From Thiorhodovibrio litoralis (GTDB lineage Bacteria > Pseudomonadota > Gammaproteobacteria > Chromatiales > Chromatiaceae): DNA of 64,000 nucleotides. The stretch's first letter is position 1, and each line of letters begins with the position of its first letter. A program made the position numbers and the translations under genes. Below are positions 52,765-62,615 of the stretch, piece by piece. The stretch spans positions 2,528,501-2,592,500 of the forward strand of contig NZ_CP121473.1 in NCBI RefSeq assembly GCF_033954455.1, written 5' to 3'. Under the pieces are notes generated by a model that searched no databases, had not been told where the DNA came from, and saw only the letters and a program-made list of their open reading frames with translations.

Positions 52765-54723
52765 ATGCGCGCTTTCTCATCGCTGATTTCCCCACGGACT
52801 CTGGCGGCGCTCTTCTTCACAGGCGTTGCCCTCTATCTCGCGACCCTGGTGCCGACGCGCGAGATCGCCTGGGTCATGGTCTTTTTGGTATTGACCATCT
52901 TCCTGTTCGCGTTTGAGGTGGTTGCGGTCGACGTTGCGGCCGTGACCGTTATGCTGCTATTGGGCCTGACTAGCCTGCTGGCGCCGCTGATGGGGCTGGA
53001 TACCGGGCTGGTACCGGTCGAGTCCCTGTTCGACGGCTTCGCCTCGAATGCCGTGATTTCCATTATCGCGGTCATGATCATCGGCGCCGGGCTGGATCGC
53101 ACTGGCATCATGTCCAGGGTGGCGGTCTTCATCATGCGCATCGGCGGTAAGACCGAGGCGCGCATCATCCCGCTGATCTCGGGCACCGTAGGGGTCATTT
53201 CCTCCTTCATGCAGAATGTGGGCGCGGCGGCACTCTTTCTGCCGGTGGTCAGCCGCATCTCCGCGCGCACCGGGCTGCCGATGTCGCGGCTGCTGATGCC
53301 CATGGGCTTCTGCGCCATTCTCGGCGGCACTATCACGATGGTCGGCTCGAGTCCGCTGATCTTGCTCAATGACCTGATTTTGACCACCAATGAGTCCCTG
53401 GCGCCGGAGCAGCGCATGGAGACCTTCAGCCTGTTCTCGGTCGCGCCTATTGGCCTTGCGCTGGTCACAACAGGCATTTTGTATTTCGTGATCGCTGGCC
53501 GCTTGGTGCTGCCGGCGCGGGGGACAGATCACCTTGAGGGGCATGATCCCATGGCCTACTTCGCTGACACCTATGGCTTCAGCGATTTCTCGGTTTATGA
53601 GGCGGTGGTGCCTGAGGACGGCCCTCTAGTTGGCGTCAGTGTCGATGAGCTTGAACAGCGCTGGCGGGTGCGGGTTATCGCGATGGAGAAGGGTGATGGT
53701 GTGCGCCTGGGCTCGGATGGCGTCGATCGCAGTCTGGGCGTGGCGGCCGGCAGTCGGCTCGGGCTGATCGCACCGGCTGAGACCTTCGCCGAGTTTGTCA
53801 GCCAGACCCGGATCGCCGTCAAGCCGGAGCTTGAGCTGTTTGCCGAGACGCTTTCCGCTGGCAAGGCCGGTATTGCCGAGATCGTCATCCCTCCCGGCTC
53901 CGCTCTGCTTGGCAAGACGGCGCGCGACCTGTGGATGCGCAAGACATACGGTCTGTCGCTGCTAGCGGTTCGCCGCGGCGATGAGACCCTGACCTACCGC
54001 ACCGGTGGTGTGCGTAATTTGCCGTTCAAGCCGGGCGATACCCTGGTGGTGCATACCACCTGGGCGGACCTGCATCGACTGGAGAGCGACCGCAACTTCG
54101 TCGTGGTCACCACCGAGTATCCGCACGAGCAGTTGCGCCCGCACAAGGTGCCGGCGGCACTGCTGTTTTTTGTCCTGACCCTGGCTCTGGTGCTGGTGAC
54201 CGATCTGCGCCTGTCGGTGGCTTTGCTCACCGGAGCGGTTGGCATGGTGCTCTCCGGGGTGCTGAGCATCGAAGAGGCCTATGAGGCGGTGAGTTGGAAA
54301 ACGGTGTTTTTGCTCGCCTCCCTGATTCCGCTCGGCATGGCGGTCGAGAGCTCGGGCGCGGCGGCCTGGATTGCTTACGAGAGCCTGCGGCTGCTGGGGG
54401 ATTTGCCGATCTGGGGCATACAGGCGGCGATCGCGGTGCTGGCGACTTTCTTCACCCTAGTGATGTCGAATGTCGGCGCCACCGTGCTGTTGGTGCCCTT
54501 GGCGGTGAATATCGCGCTTGGGGCCGGTGCTAACCCGGCCATCTTCGCGCTGACTGTGGCCATTGCCACATCGAATTCTTTCCTGATTCCAACGCATCAG
54601 GTCAATGCCCTGATCATGGGACCCGGCGGCTACCGGGTGCCGGATTATCTGCGCGCCGGTGGCATTATGACGGTGCTCTTCCTGGTGGTCTCACTGACGG
54701 TGCTCAATGCGCTTTATGAGTAA
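52765..54723 (+). CDS. SLC13-family permease with TrkA-C (RCK_C) domains
   Basis: 652-aa inner-membrane transporter. Two hydrophobic halves flank a soluble middle with two RCK_C/TrkA-C-like domains (about nt 53570-53830 and 53850-54110, e.g. VIPPGSALLGKTARDLWMRK). Conserved loops include ITMVGSSPLILLND and SNSFLIPTHQVNALIMGPGG. Relatives carry sulfate, di- or tricarboxylates with Na+. In a sulfur-oxidising bacterium sulfate export or import is plausible but unproven. GGAAG precedes ATG 52765; the frame extends to 52711. Confidence 0.88.
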   Translation: MRAFSSLISPRTLAALFFTGVALYLATLVPTREIAWVMVFLVLTIFLFAFEVVAVDVAAVTVMLLLGLTSLLAPLMGLDTGLVPVESLFDGFASNAVISIIAVMIIGAGLDRTGIMSRVAVFIMRIGGKTEARIIPLISGTVGVISSFMQNVGAAALFLPVVSRISARTGLPMSRLLMPMGFCAILGGTITMVGSSPLILLNDLILTTNESLAPEQRMETFSLFSVAPIGLALVTTGILYFVIAGRLVLPARGTDHLEGHDPMAYFADTYGFSDFSVYEAVVPEDGPLVGVSVDELEQRWRVRVIAMEKGDGVRLGSDGVDRSLGVAAGSRLGLIAPAETFAEFVSQTRIAVKPELELFAETLSAGKAGIAEIVIPPGSALLGKTARDLWMRKTYGLSLLAVRRGDETLTYRTGGVRNLPFKPGDTLVVHTTWADLHRLESDRNFVVVTTEYPHEQLRPHKVPAALLFFVLTLALVLVTDLRLSVALLTGAVGMVLSGVLSIEEAYEAVSWKTVFLLASLIPLGMAVESSGAAAWIAYESLRLLGDLPIWGIQAAIAVLATFFTLVMSNVGATVLLVPLAVNIALGAGANPAIFALTVAIATSNSFLIPTHQVNALIMGPGGYRVPDYLRAGGIMTVLFLVVSLTVLNALYE

Positions 54724-54821
54724 AGCCGAGCTGATGAATCAGGCGGACCCGATGAATCATGCCGAACGTTCTCAGCGGCGCGCGCGGCCAGTGTGGGATG
54801 TTATCGATAGGAGAGCCACGG

Positions 54822-56288
54822 ATGCACGCTAATACCCAGCGACAGCCATTGTTTTCGGTTGCGCATCCGGCGCTTCGGTTGCTCGTGACAGCCGCGTTGC
54901 TGTTATGCACGCCCCTCGCGATGGCCTCGGCCGGTGCGGCACCCGAACCGCAATGGCTGGACTTGACCAGCCACAAGGTCGGCTACGCGGCGCTGATTGT
55001 CTTTTTCCTCGCCTATGCCCTGGTCATGGCCGAGGAGTTCCTGCATTTGCGCAAGTCCAAGCCCGTTATCATCGCTGCCGGGCTGATCTGGGGCATGATC
55101 GGCTATGTCTATGCGCAGGAGGGGCTGAATCACGCCGCCGAGGAGGCGGTGCGGCACAATCTGCTTGAATACGCCGAGCTGATGCTGTTCCTGCTGGTGG
55201 CCATGTCCTATATCAACGCCATGCAGGAGCGCAAGGTCTTCGATGCCCTGCGTGCCTTCTTGATTCGCCGTGGTTTCGGCTTTCGCACCCTGTTTCTGAT
55301 GACCGGGGGGCTGTCGTTTTTGATCTCGCCCTTGGCGGATAACCTGACAACCGCGCTGCTGATGTGCGCGGTGGTGCTGGCCGTCGGTGCCGGCAACCGG
55401 ACCTTTATTTCATTGGCCTGTATTAATATCGTGGTGGCGGCCAATGCGGGTGGGGCCTTCAGCCCGTTTGGCGACATTACCACCCTGATGGTGTGGCAGT
55501 CAGGGCAGCTCGAGTTCTTTGCCTTCTTCGCGCTGGTGGTACCGTCGGTGGTCAATTACGCCATTCCCGCCGCGTTCATGTATCGCGCGGTGCCCGACGC
55601 GCATCCGCAAACCGAGTCCGAGCGCGTCGCCATGAAGCGCGGCGCCAAGCGCATCATTGTGCTGTTTCTGCTCACCATTGCCACGGCGGTCAGTTTCCAT
55701 CACCACCTGCATTTGCCGCCTGTCATCGGCATGCTGACGGGGCTTGGTTTGCTGAAATTATTCGGCTTTTACCTGCGCATGACACACCACGGGTGGGAGT
55801 CCAGAAACTCGGCGCGGGCGCGGGAAATCGGCGACCTGGTGCCCTTTGATGTCTTTCAGAACGTCGCGCGGGCGGAATGGGACACCCTGCTGTTTTTCTA
55901 CGGCGTGGTGCTGTGCGTCGGCGGGCTGGGTTTCATCGGCTACCTGGGACTGTTGTCGGAGGCCATGTATACCGGCTGGGGGCCGACGCTGGCCAATATT
56001 CTGGTGGGTATGATCTCGGCGATCGTCGATAACATCCCGGTGATGTTCGCGGTGCTGACAATGAGTCCGGAGATGTCCAATGCACAGTGGCTGCTGGTGA
56101 CGCTGACCGCTGGCGTGGGCGGCTCGCTGCTGTCAATCGGCTCGGCGGCCGGGGTAGCGCTGATGGGGCAGGCGCGCGGTGCTTACACCTTCTTTACGCA
56201 TCTGCGCTGGACGCCGGTGATCGCGCTCGGCTATTTCGCCAGCATACTGATTCACCTGATCATCCAGTTTTTTGCCGGGCTGTTTTAA
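54822..56288 (+). CDS. nhaD: NhaD-type Na+/H+ antiporter
   Basis: 488-aa membrane protein. A signal-like leader (LLVTAALLLCTPLAMASAGA) is followed by about 12 TM segments and the family core PLADNLTTALLMCAVV, NAGGAFSPFGDITTLMVW and SAIVDNIPVMFAVLTM. It exchanges Na+ or Li+ for H+ and fits a halotolerant lifestyle. AGGAG lies eight bases before ATG 54822. It follows the SLC13-type permease, which often depends on Na+. Confidence 0.92.
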   Translation: MHANTQRQPLFSVAHPALRLLVTAALLLCTPLAMASAGAAPEPQWLDLTSHKVGYAALIVFFLAYALVMAEEFLHLRKSKPVIIAAGLIWGMIGYVYAQEGLNHAAEEAVRHNLLEYAELMLFLLVAMSYINAMQERKVFDALRAFLIRRGFGFRTLFLMTGGLSFLISPLADNLTTALLMCAVVLAVGAGNRTFISLACINIVVAANAGGAFSPFGDITTLMVWQSGQLEFFAFFALVVPSVVNYAIPAAFMYRAVPDAHPQTESERVAMKRGAKRIIVLFLLTIATAVSFHHHLHLPPVIGMLTGLGLLKLFGFYLRMTHHGWESRNSARAREIGDLVPFDVFQNVARAEWDTLLFFYGVVLCVGGLGFIGYLGLLSEAMYTGWGPTLANILVGMISAIVDNIPVMFAVLTMSPEMSNAQWLLVTLTAGVGGSLLSIGSAAGVALMGQARGAYTFFTHLRWTPVIALGYFASILIHLIIQFFAGLF

Positions 56289-56456
56289 GTTCGGCCGTTC
56301 CGAATCGGGCCGTTTGGAGTCCGGCAAGGGCGCGACCCTCATATACCGGAGGATATAACCAGCGCGCAAATGTCTGCACTTGGTGGGCGAGCGACCCGAA
56401 GAATCCTGAATTCGCTCATTTTCAAGAAGGATAAACCAATGAGGGGGCGATTTGGT

Positions 56457-59297
56457 TCACGCTCGGTTCGGCCGCCTGTTGAGCCTCCACTGGGAGCGCC
56501 TCCAAGCCTGACGCAGATACTTGTCGGCCTCAATCGCCAGCAGGCTCGGCAGGAAGCACAGCAGGATCAGCGGCCACCACAGGATGGGAAAATCGGCCGT
56601 CTTAAACCAGCTTGAGGTCGCCGGCGCGAAGGTCGGAATCAGCCGGATGGCGATGCTTAAACCCACGCCAGCGAGCAGCCATTTGTTGCTGAAGGGGCTG
56701 AAGCTGAACACCGACTGGTCGATGGATCGCGCCGAGAAGACATAGCCAAAATGGGCGAATAAAATAGCCCAAAAGGCGGCGGTCTGGGCCTGCGTCAGCA
56801 ACAGCGGGTTGATGAGTTCGCCATTGGCCAGGGCGGGAGCTCCAAACAGGTAATAGATACCGAAGCCGGGCAGAGAAATGGCGATGCCAAGCAAAATCAC
56901 GCGCTGAATGAAAAGCCCGTCGATAATGTTCGCCTTTGAGTCGCGGGGCGGATGCGTCAGCAAGCCGCGTTCTTTGGGTTCCATCATCAACGGCAAGGTC
57001 AGTAACAGCGAGTCGAGCAGGTTGATCCACAGAATCTGAATAGGCTCGAGCACAAAGCGCTCGCCAAATAGGGGGACGAACGCGGCCATCAGAATGGCCC
57101 CCATGATCAACAGCGCCTGGGCGGCATTGGTTGGCAGGGTGTAGAGAATCGCCTTTTGCAGATTCTTCCAGGCATGGCGGCCTTCTTCGACCGCCGTGAC
57201 GATGGTGGCGAAGTTGTCATCGGCCAGCACCATGTCGGCGGCCTGACGTGCCACCTCAGTGCCTTCCTGACCCATGGCCACGCCGATGTCGGCCTGCTTG
57301 AGCGCCGGGGCATCATTCACGCCATCGCCAGTCATGGCGACAACATGGCCGTTGGCTTGGAAGGCCGCGGCGATTTGCTGCTTGTGCTCAGGCGCGACCC
57401 GGGCGAAGACCGAGACTTCTTCGACTTCCCGGCGCAGGCGCTCTGAGTCCATGTCATTGAGTTCGGTGCCGGCGAGCACCCGCTCGGCCGGAATGCCAAG
57501 CTGGCCGGCCACCGCCTGGGCGGTCAGCGGATGATCGCCGGTCACCATCACGGTGCGAATCCCGGCCGACTTGCAGTTGGCAACCGCCTGCTTCGCACTT
57601 TCCTTAGGCGGGTCGATCATGCCCTGCAGGCCGGCAAAGCAGAGATCATGCAGATCCTCGTGCAGCAGATCGGCGTGATCATTCGCCACCCGCTTGAAGG
57701 CAAAGCCCAGGGTTCGCAGCGCCTGCCGGGCGAAGGTCCTGGCGGCCTCAAGGTAGGCCTCGCGGTTCAGATCGGTCTCTTTCGCCTTGGCATCCGTGGC
57801 GCTGGCGCACATTTCCAGCAGGATCTCCGGTGCGCCTTTAACAAAGATATAGCGCTCCCCCTCATAGTCAGCCAGCACCGCCATGTACTTGGTGCTCGAG
57901 TCGAAGGGGATTTCCTCAATGCGCTGCTGCCGGTCTTTGTTCAGAGCCGCCTTGGCGCCGGAAATCAACAGGGCGATCTCAGTCGGGTCGCCGATGCTGT
58001 GGCCCTCATCGTTTAAGTGGGCGTTGTTGCAGAAGAAGCCGATTTCCAGCATTCGGCGCAGTGCTGGATTGGCGGCGGCATCAATGGGCGCACCGTCTTG
58101 AGAGAACTGGCCGTGCAGGTCATAGCCAACACCTGACACACCGAAGGCCTGACCGGCGGCGAAAACATCGGTCACCGTCATGCGGTTTTCGGTCAGGGTG
58201 CCGGTTTTATCCGAGCAAATGACCGAGGTGGCGCCCAGGGTCTCGGCGGCTGGCAGGTTGGCGACAATGGCGTTCTGGCGCGCCATGGCATTGCCGGACT
58301 TGGCCAGCACGGCGGTGACCAGCGCCGGGAGCATTTCCGGAATCGCGGCCACCACCAGCGAGATGGCGCCGAGCAGACTGTAGGAAATCTCGTAGCCAAG
58401 GTAGATGCCAACCACGAAATTCACCGTGCCGATGCTCATGATGGCAATGATCAGCGTCTTGATGAAGCGCGCGAGCTTGCGTTGCAGCGGGGTGGAGTGC
58501 GCGGCGGCGGCTTTGACCATGCCAGCGATCTCGCCAAAGACCGTTTTGTCGCCAATCTCCACCACCACCGCCTTGGCGGTGCCCTGAGTCAGGTAGGTGC
58601 CGGAAAAGCCCATGTTTTTCTGATCACCGGGCACCACCTGATCGCCTTCGATCGCGTTGGTGGTTTTGGTAACGGGCACCGATTCGCCGGTCAGGGAGGA
58701 TTCATCAACCTGGGCGTTGTGCAACCGGATAAAGCGCACATCGGCGGGGATCTTGTCGCCGCCTTCGAGTTCAACGATGTCGCCGGGCACCAGACCCTTG
58801 GAGGGAATCCGCACCAGACCCTGGTCGCGCAGCACCATGCACTCGGGCACCATCATGGACTTGAGTGCCTCAATGGCGTTTTCGGCCTTGCCTTCCAGAT
58901 AGAAGCCGACACAGGCATTGAGCACCACCACGGAGAGAATCACCATGGTGTCCGGCAGCAGATGGGCGCCAAACAGGGTGAGCAGGCCGGTGACCATGGC
59001 CGTGGCCAGCAGGATCAGCGACATGGGGTCCTTGAATTGTTTCAGGAACCGCTCCCAGGCGGGCGTCTTGCGCACGCTGATGGCATTCTCGCCCCAGGTG
59101 GCCTGGCGTTTAGTCGCCTCGGCCGATGACAGGCCCTGGTCGTCGGTCTCGAGGGTGGACAGTACGTCTTCTGGTGGGAGTTGATACCAAAGCACCTGTG
59201 CAATCTCCTGAAATGGCTGAAGGCTGGATTTCGCGCACCCCACGCGCAGTGCCTTTCGTTGCAGAACGCCCCGGACCTTGACGTGGCGGACTTTCAT
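56457..59297 (-). CDS. P-type cation-transporting ATPase (P2-like)
   Basis: 946-aa ATPase with an N-terminal cation ATPase domain (LETDDQGLSSAEATKRQ), phosphorylation site ICSDKTGTLTENRM, hinge MTGDGVNDAPALKQADIGVA and ten or so TM segments. The overall layout is like Ca2+- or Na+-type P2 ATPases, but the TM4 motif is AAIPEMLPALVTAVLA, where P2A pumps have PEGLP; PEMLP is typical of the Mg2+ transporters MgtA/B. Ion specificity is therefore open. It is convergent with the Na+/H+ antiporter gene. Confidence 0.9.
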   Translation of the reverse strand: MKVRHVKVRGVLQRKALRVGCAKSSLQPFQEIAQVLWYQLPPEDVLSTLETDDQGLSSAEATKRQATWGENAISVRKTPAWERFLKQFKDPMSLILLATAMVTGLLTLFGAHLLPDTMVILSVVVLNACVGFYLEGKAENAIEALKSMMVPECMVLRDQGLVRIPSKGLVPGDIVELEGGDKIPADVRFIRLHNAQVDESSLTGESVPVTKTTNAIEGDQVVPGDQKNMGFSGTYLTQGTAKAVVVEIGDKTVFGEIAGMVKAAAAHSTPLQRKLARFIKTLIIAIMSIGTVNFVVGIYLGYEISYSLLGAISLVVAAIPEMLPALVTAVLAKSGNAMARQNAIVANLPAAETLGATSVICSDKTGTLTENRMTVTDVFAAGQAFGVSGVGYDLHGQFSQDGAPIDAAANPALRRMLEIGFFCNNAHLNDEGHSIGDPTEIALLISGAKAALNKDRQQRIEEIPFDSSTKYMAVLADYEGERYIFVKGAPEILLEMCASATDAKAKETDLNREAYLEAARTFARQALRTLGFAFKRVANDHADLLHEDLHDLCFAGLQGMIDPPKESAKQAVANCKSAGIRTVMVTGDHPLTAQAVAGQLGIPAERVLAGTELNDMDSERLRREVEEVSVFARVAPEHKQQIAAAFQANGHVVAMTGDGVNDAPALKQADIGVAMGQEGTEVARQAADMVLADDNFATIVTAVEEGRHAWKNLQKAILYTLPTNAAQALLIMGAILMAAFVPLFGERFVLEPIQILWINLLDSLLLTLPLMMEPKERGLLTHPPRDSKANIIDGLFIQRVILLGIAISLPGFGIYYLFGAPALANGELINPLLLTQAQTAAFWAILFAHFGYVFSARSIDQSVFSFSPFSNKWLLAGVGLSIAIRLIPTFAPATSSWFKTADFPILWWPLILLCFLPSLLAIEADKYLRQAWRRSQWRLNRRPNRA

Positions 59298-59370
59298 TGA
59301 CTCGCATCGCGGTTCAACAACACGCTGTCCTGCTCGGGTGGGTTGGCAATTCCAATTGGTAGCGGCAGCG

Positions 59371-60066
59371 TCAGGTTGAGAGGTCGCAGATCAGCCGTGC
59401 CTTGCCACCGTCGATGACAAGGTCGGTGGTGGCATCCAGGGTGTTGTCCGGGTCCTCTGACATGGCGAGCTTGGAACGGGTGACCAGTGGCTCAAAGACC
59501 ACGCGGGCCTGTTGCGGGGGGGCGGCGAATTCTACCAGCAGCACATGGATACCGTTTCCCTTGCCCAACCCGAATTGAATCTGACTGACCGGCACCTGGC
59601 GCCAGGTTCCACGCACCGGGATTGAGTACATCCGGAAATCCGCTTCGTCGGTGACCTGGATGTCGCCAATTGCGCCCAGCAACTCTTGGTTAAGCACGCC
59701 GAGCGCTTTTTCTGGTTCCGAAAGGTTGCGCCAGAAGCGCTCGAGCAGGTCGTTGTATCGGCATTGTTGCTCGACACCGTCAAGCAGAATGCCGAGATCA
59801 ACGCTCGCATCCGCGATTGCAAGCTGAGTTTGCGCGGACGCAGTTTGGGCTGCCTGAGTTTGGGCGGATTCAGTTGGAGCCGGCTGAGTTTGAGCCGCCT
59901 GAGTTTGAGCCGGCTGCATCTGGGCAGGCTGGCGTTGATCGGCCGTGCTCGGTTGGGCAAGGGGAGGCTCGGCAAGCGCAAGCGGCGCGACCACTGCGAG
60001 TGCGCTGGTGCACCGGATCATTCGGGTTGCCGATAAGCGGATCGCGGAATCTTGCTTCAGCTTCAT
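59371..60066 (-). CDS. secreted protein with Gln/Thr/Ala repeats, function unknown
   Basis: 231 aa with a signal peptide (TSALAVVAPLALA). It is followed by a low-complexity region built of AQTQ-type units (about nt 59815-59935) and a C-terminal domain with two cysteines that may pair (QQCRYND and ARLICDLST). No family recognised. It lies between a P-type ATPase and photolyase without obvious operon structure. Confidence 0.7.
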   Translation of the reverse strand: MKLKQDSAIRLSATRMIRCTSALAVVAPLALAEPPLAQPSTADQRQPAQMQPAQTQAAQTQPAPTESAQTQAAQTASAQTQLAIADASVDLGILLDGVEQQCRYNDLLERFWRNLSEPEKALGVLNQELLGAIGDIQVTDEADFRMYSIPVRGTWRQVPVSQIQFGLGKGNGIHVLLVEFAAPPQQARVVFEPLVTRSKLAMSEDPDNTLDATTDLVIDGGKARLICDLST

Positions 60067-60129
60067 AGTGTTTGCCGGCGGCAGTTGGCGAGGTGACAGT
60101 CATTACCATTTCTACAACGGTGTATCAGT

Positions 60130-61608
60130 TTACGCTAAATCTGCTCGAATGTCAGCAGTACGCAACTGTTGCCAAAATGCCAAGGCTTCGCGCCGGGTAT
60201 CTGCAAGATCGACGATAGGGCGAGGATAGTTGGTGCCGAGTTCGATGCCAGCCTGTTGTAATATTGCAACCGGCGCCTTCCAGGGTTGGTGCAGATGGCG
60301 CTTTGGCAGCTGGGCAAGCTCGGGGCACCAGCGGCGGATGTAGTCACCATCGGGGTCGAAGCGCTCGCCCTGACGCACGGGATTGAAGATGCGAAAGTAG
60401 GGCGCTGCATCGGCACCGCAGCCGGCGGTCCACTGCCAGCCCTGCGTGTTGTTGGCCAGATCGGCATCCACCAGGGTGTCCCAGAACCAACGTGCGCCGA
60501 CTTGCCAGGGAATGCGCAGGTTTTTGGTGAGAAAGGAGGCGACGATCATCCGTACCCGGTTATGCATCCAACCGCTGTGCCAGAGCTCGCGCATGCCGGC
60601 ATCGACCAGCGGGATTCCCGTTTGGCCGCGTTGCCATGCACGCAAGAGCTCGCTCGGAACCGGGTCGCGCCAGGGGAATGCCTCAAACAGAGGATTCAAT
60701 GGTTCATCTGCCGTGTGCGGAAAATGATACAGCAGACTGGCGCTGAACTCGCGCCAGCCGAGTTGGCGCACAAAGGCTTGGGTGTCGTCGCTTGCGGCCT
60801 TGGCGATGGCTAGGATCTGACGCGGTCCGATCTCGCCAAAATGCAGGTGTGGTGAGATTCTCGCCGTGCCGAGGACAGCCGGCAGGTCGCGCGCCTGAGC
60901 GTAGTCGGCTGCGGCCTGATCAATAAAGCGGCGAAGCTGAGCTTGAGCACCCGCAGCACCTGGCTGCCATTGGTCGGGAAAGGCGGCATCCCAGCCGATG
61001 CGCGGCAGCAGGTCCAATGCATCAAGCGGCTGTTCATGTTCAAGCACGCCGAATGCGGCGGACGGCAGTGCAACCGGCTCTAGTCGCTCGGGTGCCGGCT
61101 TTGGTGGGGGCATCTTCGAGAGCCGGGGCTGACAGCGTCGCCAGTAGGCCGTGAAGACCTTGAACGGTTGATCCGCGCCGGTTTTTACGTCCCAGGGCTC
61201 GAACAGCAAGCTGGCATTGTGGCTTTCGCAGCGGATGCCATCGGCCCTGAGCTGTTGCTTGATGCGGCTGTCGCGGGCCACCGTGGCCGGCTCGTAGCAG
61301 CGATTCCAGAACACTGCGCTTGCCCCGTTCGCCCCGATCTCATTGATGAGCGCGCGCAGGCAGCCGAGGGGGGCGCCGCGCATGATAAGCAATCGCGAAC
61401 CGCGCTCGCGCAGGCTTTGATCGAGCGCGCTTAGGCTATGGTGTAACCACCAGTTGGAGGCCGCGCCGGGCGCCCAGGGCGCTTCTTCCTCGGGAGCGTG
61501 AATATAAAGTGGCAGGATGCGTTCGAAGTGATCAATCGCGGCCATGAGTGCTGGATTGTCTTCCAGACGCAGGTCGCGGCGGAACCACAGGATCGCTGTC
61601 GTGGGCAC
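60130..61608 (-). CDS. phrB: deoxyribodipyrimidine photo-lyase
   Basis: Light-driven repair of cyclobutane pyrimidine dimers, 492 aa. The N-terminal antenna domain starts TAILWFRRDLRLEDNPAL. The FAD-binding C-terminal half includes GEIGPRQILA, LGWREFSASLLYHFP, GIPLVDAGMRELWHSGWMHN and WQWTAGCGADAAPYFRIFNP, all typical of class I photolyases. Complete. A cryptochrome role is less likely given these signatures. UV repair suits a phototroph. Confidence 0.95.
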   Translation of the reverse strand: MPTTAILWFRRDLRLEDNPALMAAIDHFERILPLYIHAPEEEAPWAPGAASNWWLHHSLSALDQSLRERGSRLLIMRGAPLGCLRALINEIGANGASAVFWNRCYEPATVARDSRIKQQLRADGIRCESHNASLLFEPWDVKTGADQPFKVFTAYWRRCQPRLSKMPPPKPAPERLEPVALPSAAFGVLEHEQPLDALDLLPRIGWDAAFPDQWQPGAAGAQAQLRRFIDQAAADYAQARDLPAVLGTARISPHLHFGEIGPRQILAIAKAASDDTQAFVRQLGWREFSASLLYHFPHTADEPLNPLFEAFPWRDPVPSELLRAWQRGQTGIPLVDAGMRELWHSGWMHNRVRMIVASFLTKNLRIPWQVGARWFWDTLVDADLANNTQGWQWTAGCGADAAPYFRIFNPVRQGERFDPDGDYIRRWCPELAQLPKRHLHQPWKAPVAILQQAGIELGTNYPRPIVDLADTRREALAFWQQLRTADIRADLA

Positions 61609-61697
61609 GGGCGTCTCCCGGCGCTGAGATTGGGTTTTAGCCGCAGCGCGTCACGGTGGACGCGCTGGCAGGGAGTCGTCGGTCCGGCAATCAGGCA

Positions 61698-62527
61698 TCA
61701 ATCGGCGAAGACTTCGTTGAGGAAATCCTGCATCAGCGCCCAGGAACGCTGGTCAGCTTTGGCGTTGTAGGCAACCATCTCGATGCCGTATTCATCCGCA
61801 TTCGGATTGGTGAAGGCGTGGCGGGCGCCGCTGTAGGCGACGAATTCCCAATCCGCGTTGATGGCATCAAGCGATTTCTGGAAGGCGGCGACCTTTTCGG
61901 GTGACACAAAACCGTCGGCTGCGCCATGGGCGGCCAGCACGCTGGGCTTCAGCGTCTCAAGGCCCTCGGGGGCCGCGGCAGGGAGCCGTGGAAGCTCACC
62001 ACGCCGTCCAGATCAGCGCCAGCGTAGGCCATTTGCATCACGGTCGCACCGCCGAAGCAGTAGCCAACGGCGGCGAGCTTGTCCGCGTCGACGGCCGGGT
62101 CGGCGGCCAGTATTTCCAGCCCTTTCAGCGCGCGTGCTTGCCAGGCATCGACATGCTCGGTGATCTGCTGCATCCAGCCCTTGGCATCGGGAGCATGGGA
62201 GGTGACCTTGTCATCGCCGTACATATCGATGGCGAAGGCGACATAGCCGAGTTCGGCCAGCATTTGTGCGCGCTTCTTGGCATAGTCGTTCAGCCCCCAC
62301 CACTCATGTACAACAATGATGCCGGGGCGACGCCCTTCGGTCCCTTCGGGGTAATACAGGTAGCCGGTCAACTCGGTATCACCGTCCTGGTAACGGACGG
62401 TCTTGCTTTCGATCTTGGAGGTTCCGGTCTCCGTACTCGTGTTCTCGGATTGATCAGTGGCCGCCTGGGCGTTGACTGCCAGGGCCGAGAGTACGAGGGC
62501 GGTCAGCAGGAGTTGGGGCATGCGCAT
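61698..62527 (-). pseudogene. dienelactone hydrolase family gene split by a frameshift
   Basis: Two frames together make one alpha/beta hydrolase. The first (62527 down to about 61970) has a signal peptide (LLLTALVLSALAVNAQA), HEWWGLNDYAKKRAQ and the nucleophile Cys in GYCFGGATVM. The second (down to 61698) carries the Asp (HGAADGFVSPEKV) and His (GARHAFTNPNADEY). Reading frame is lost near 61966-61981 in a GC-rich run, where one base appears to be missing. It may be a true pseudogene or a sequencing error. Confidence 0.88.
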
Positions 62528-62615
62528 AGCGTAATCCTTCGTGGTTGTTTTGGCCTGGATTAGGAAACCAATTGGCCCTGTGCCTGATTTCAGTGCCTCA
62601 TTTCAATGTCGGGTT

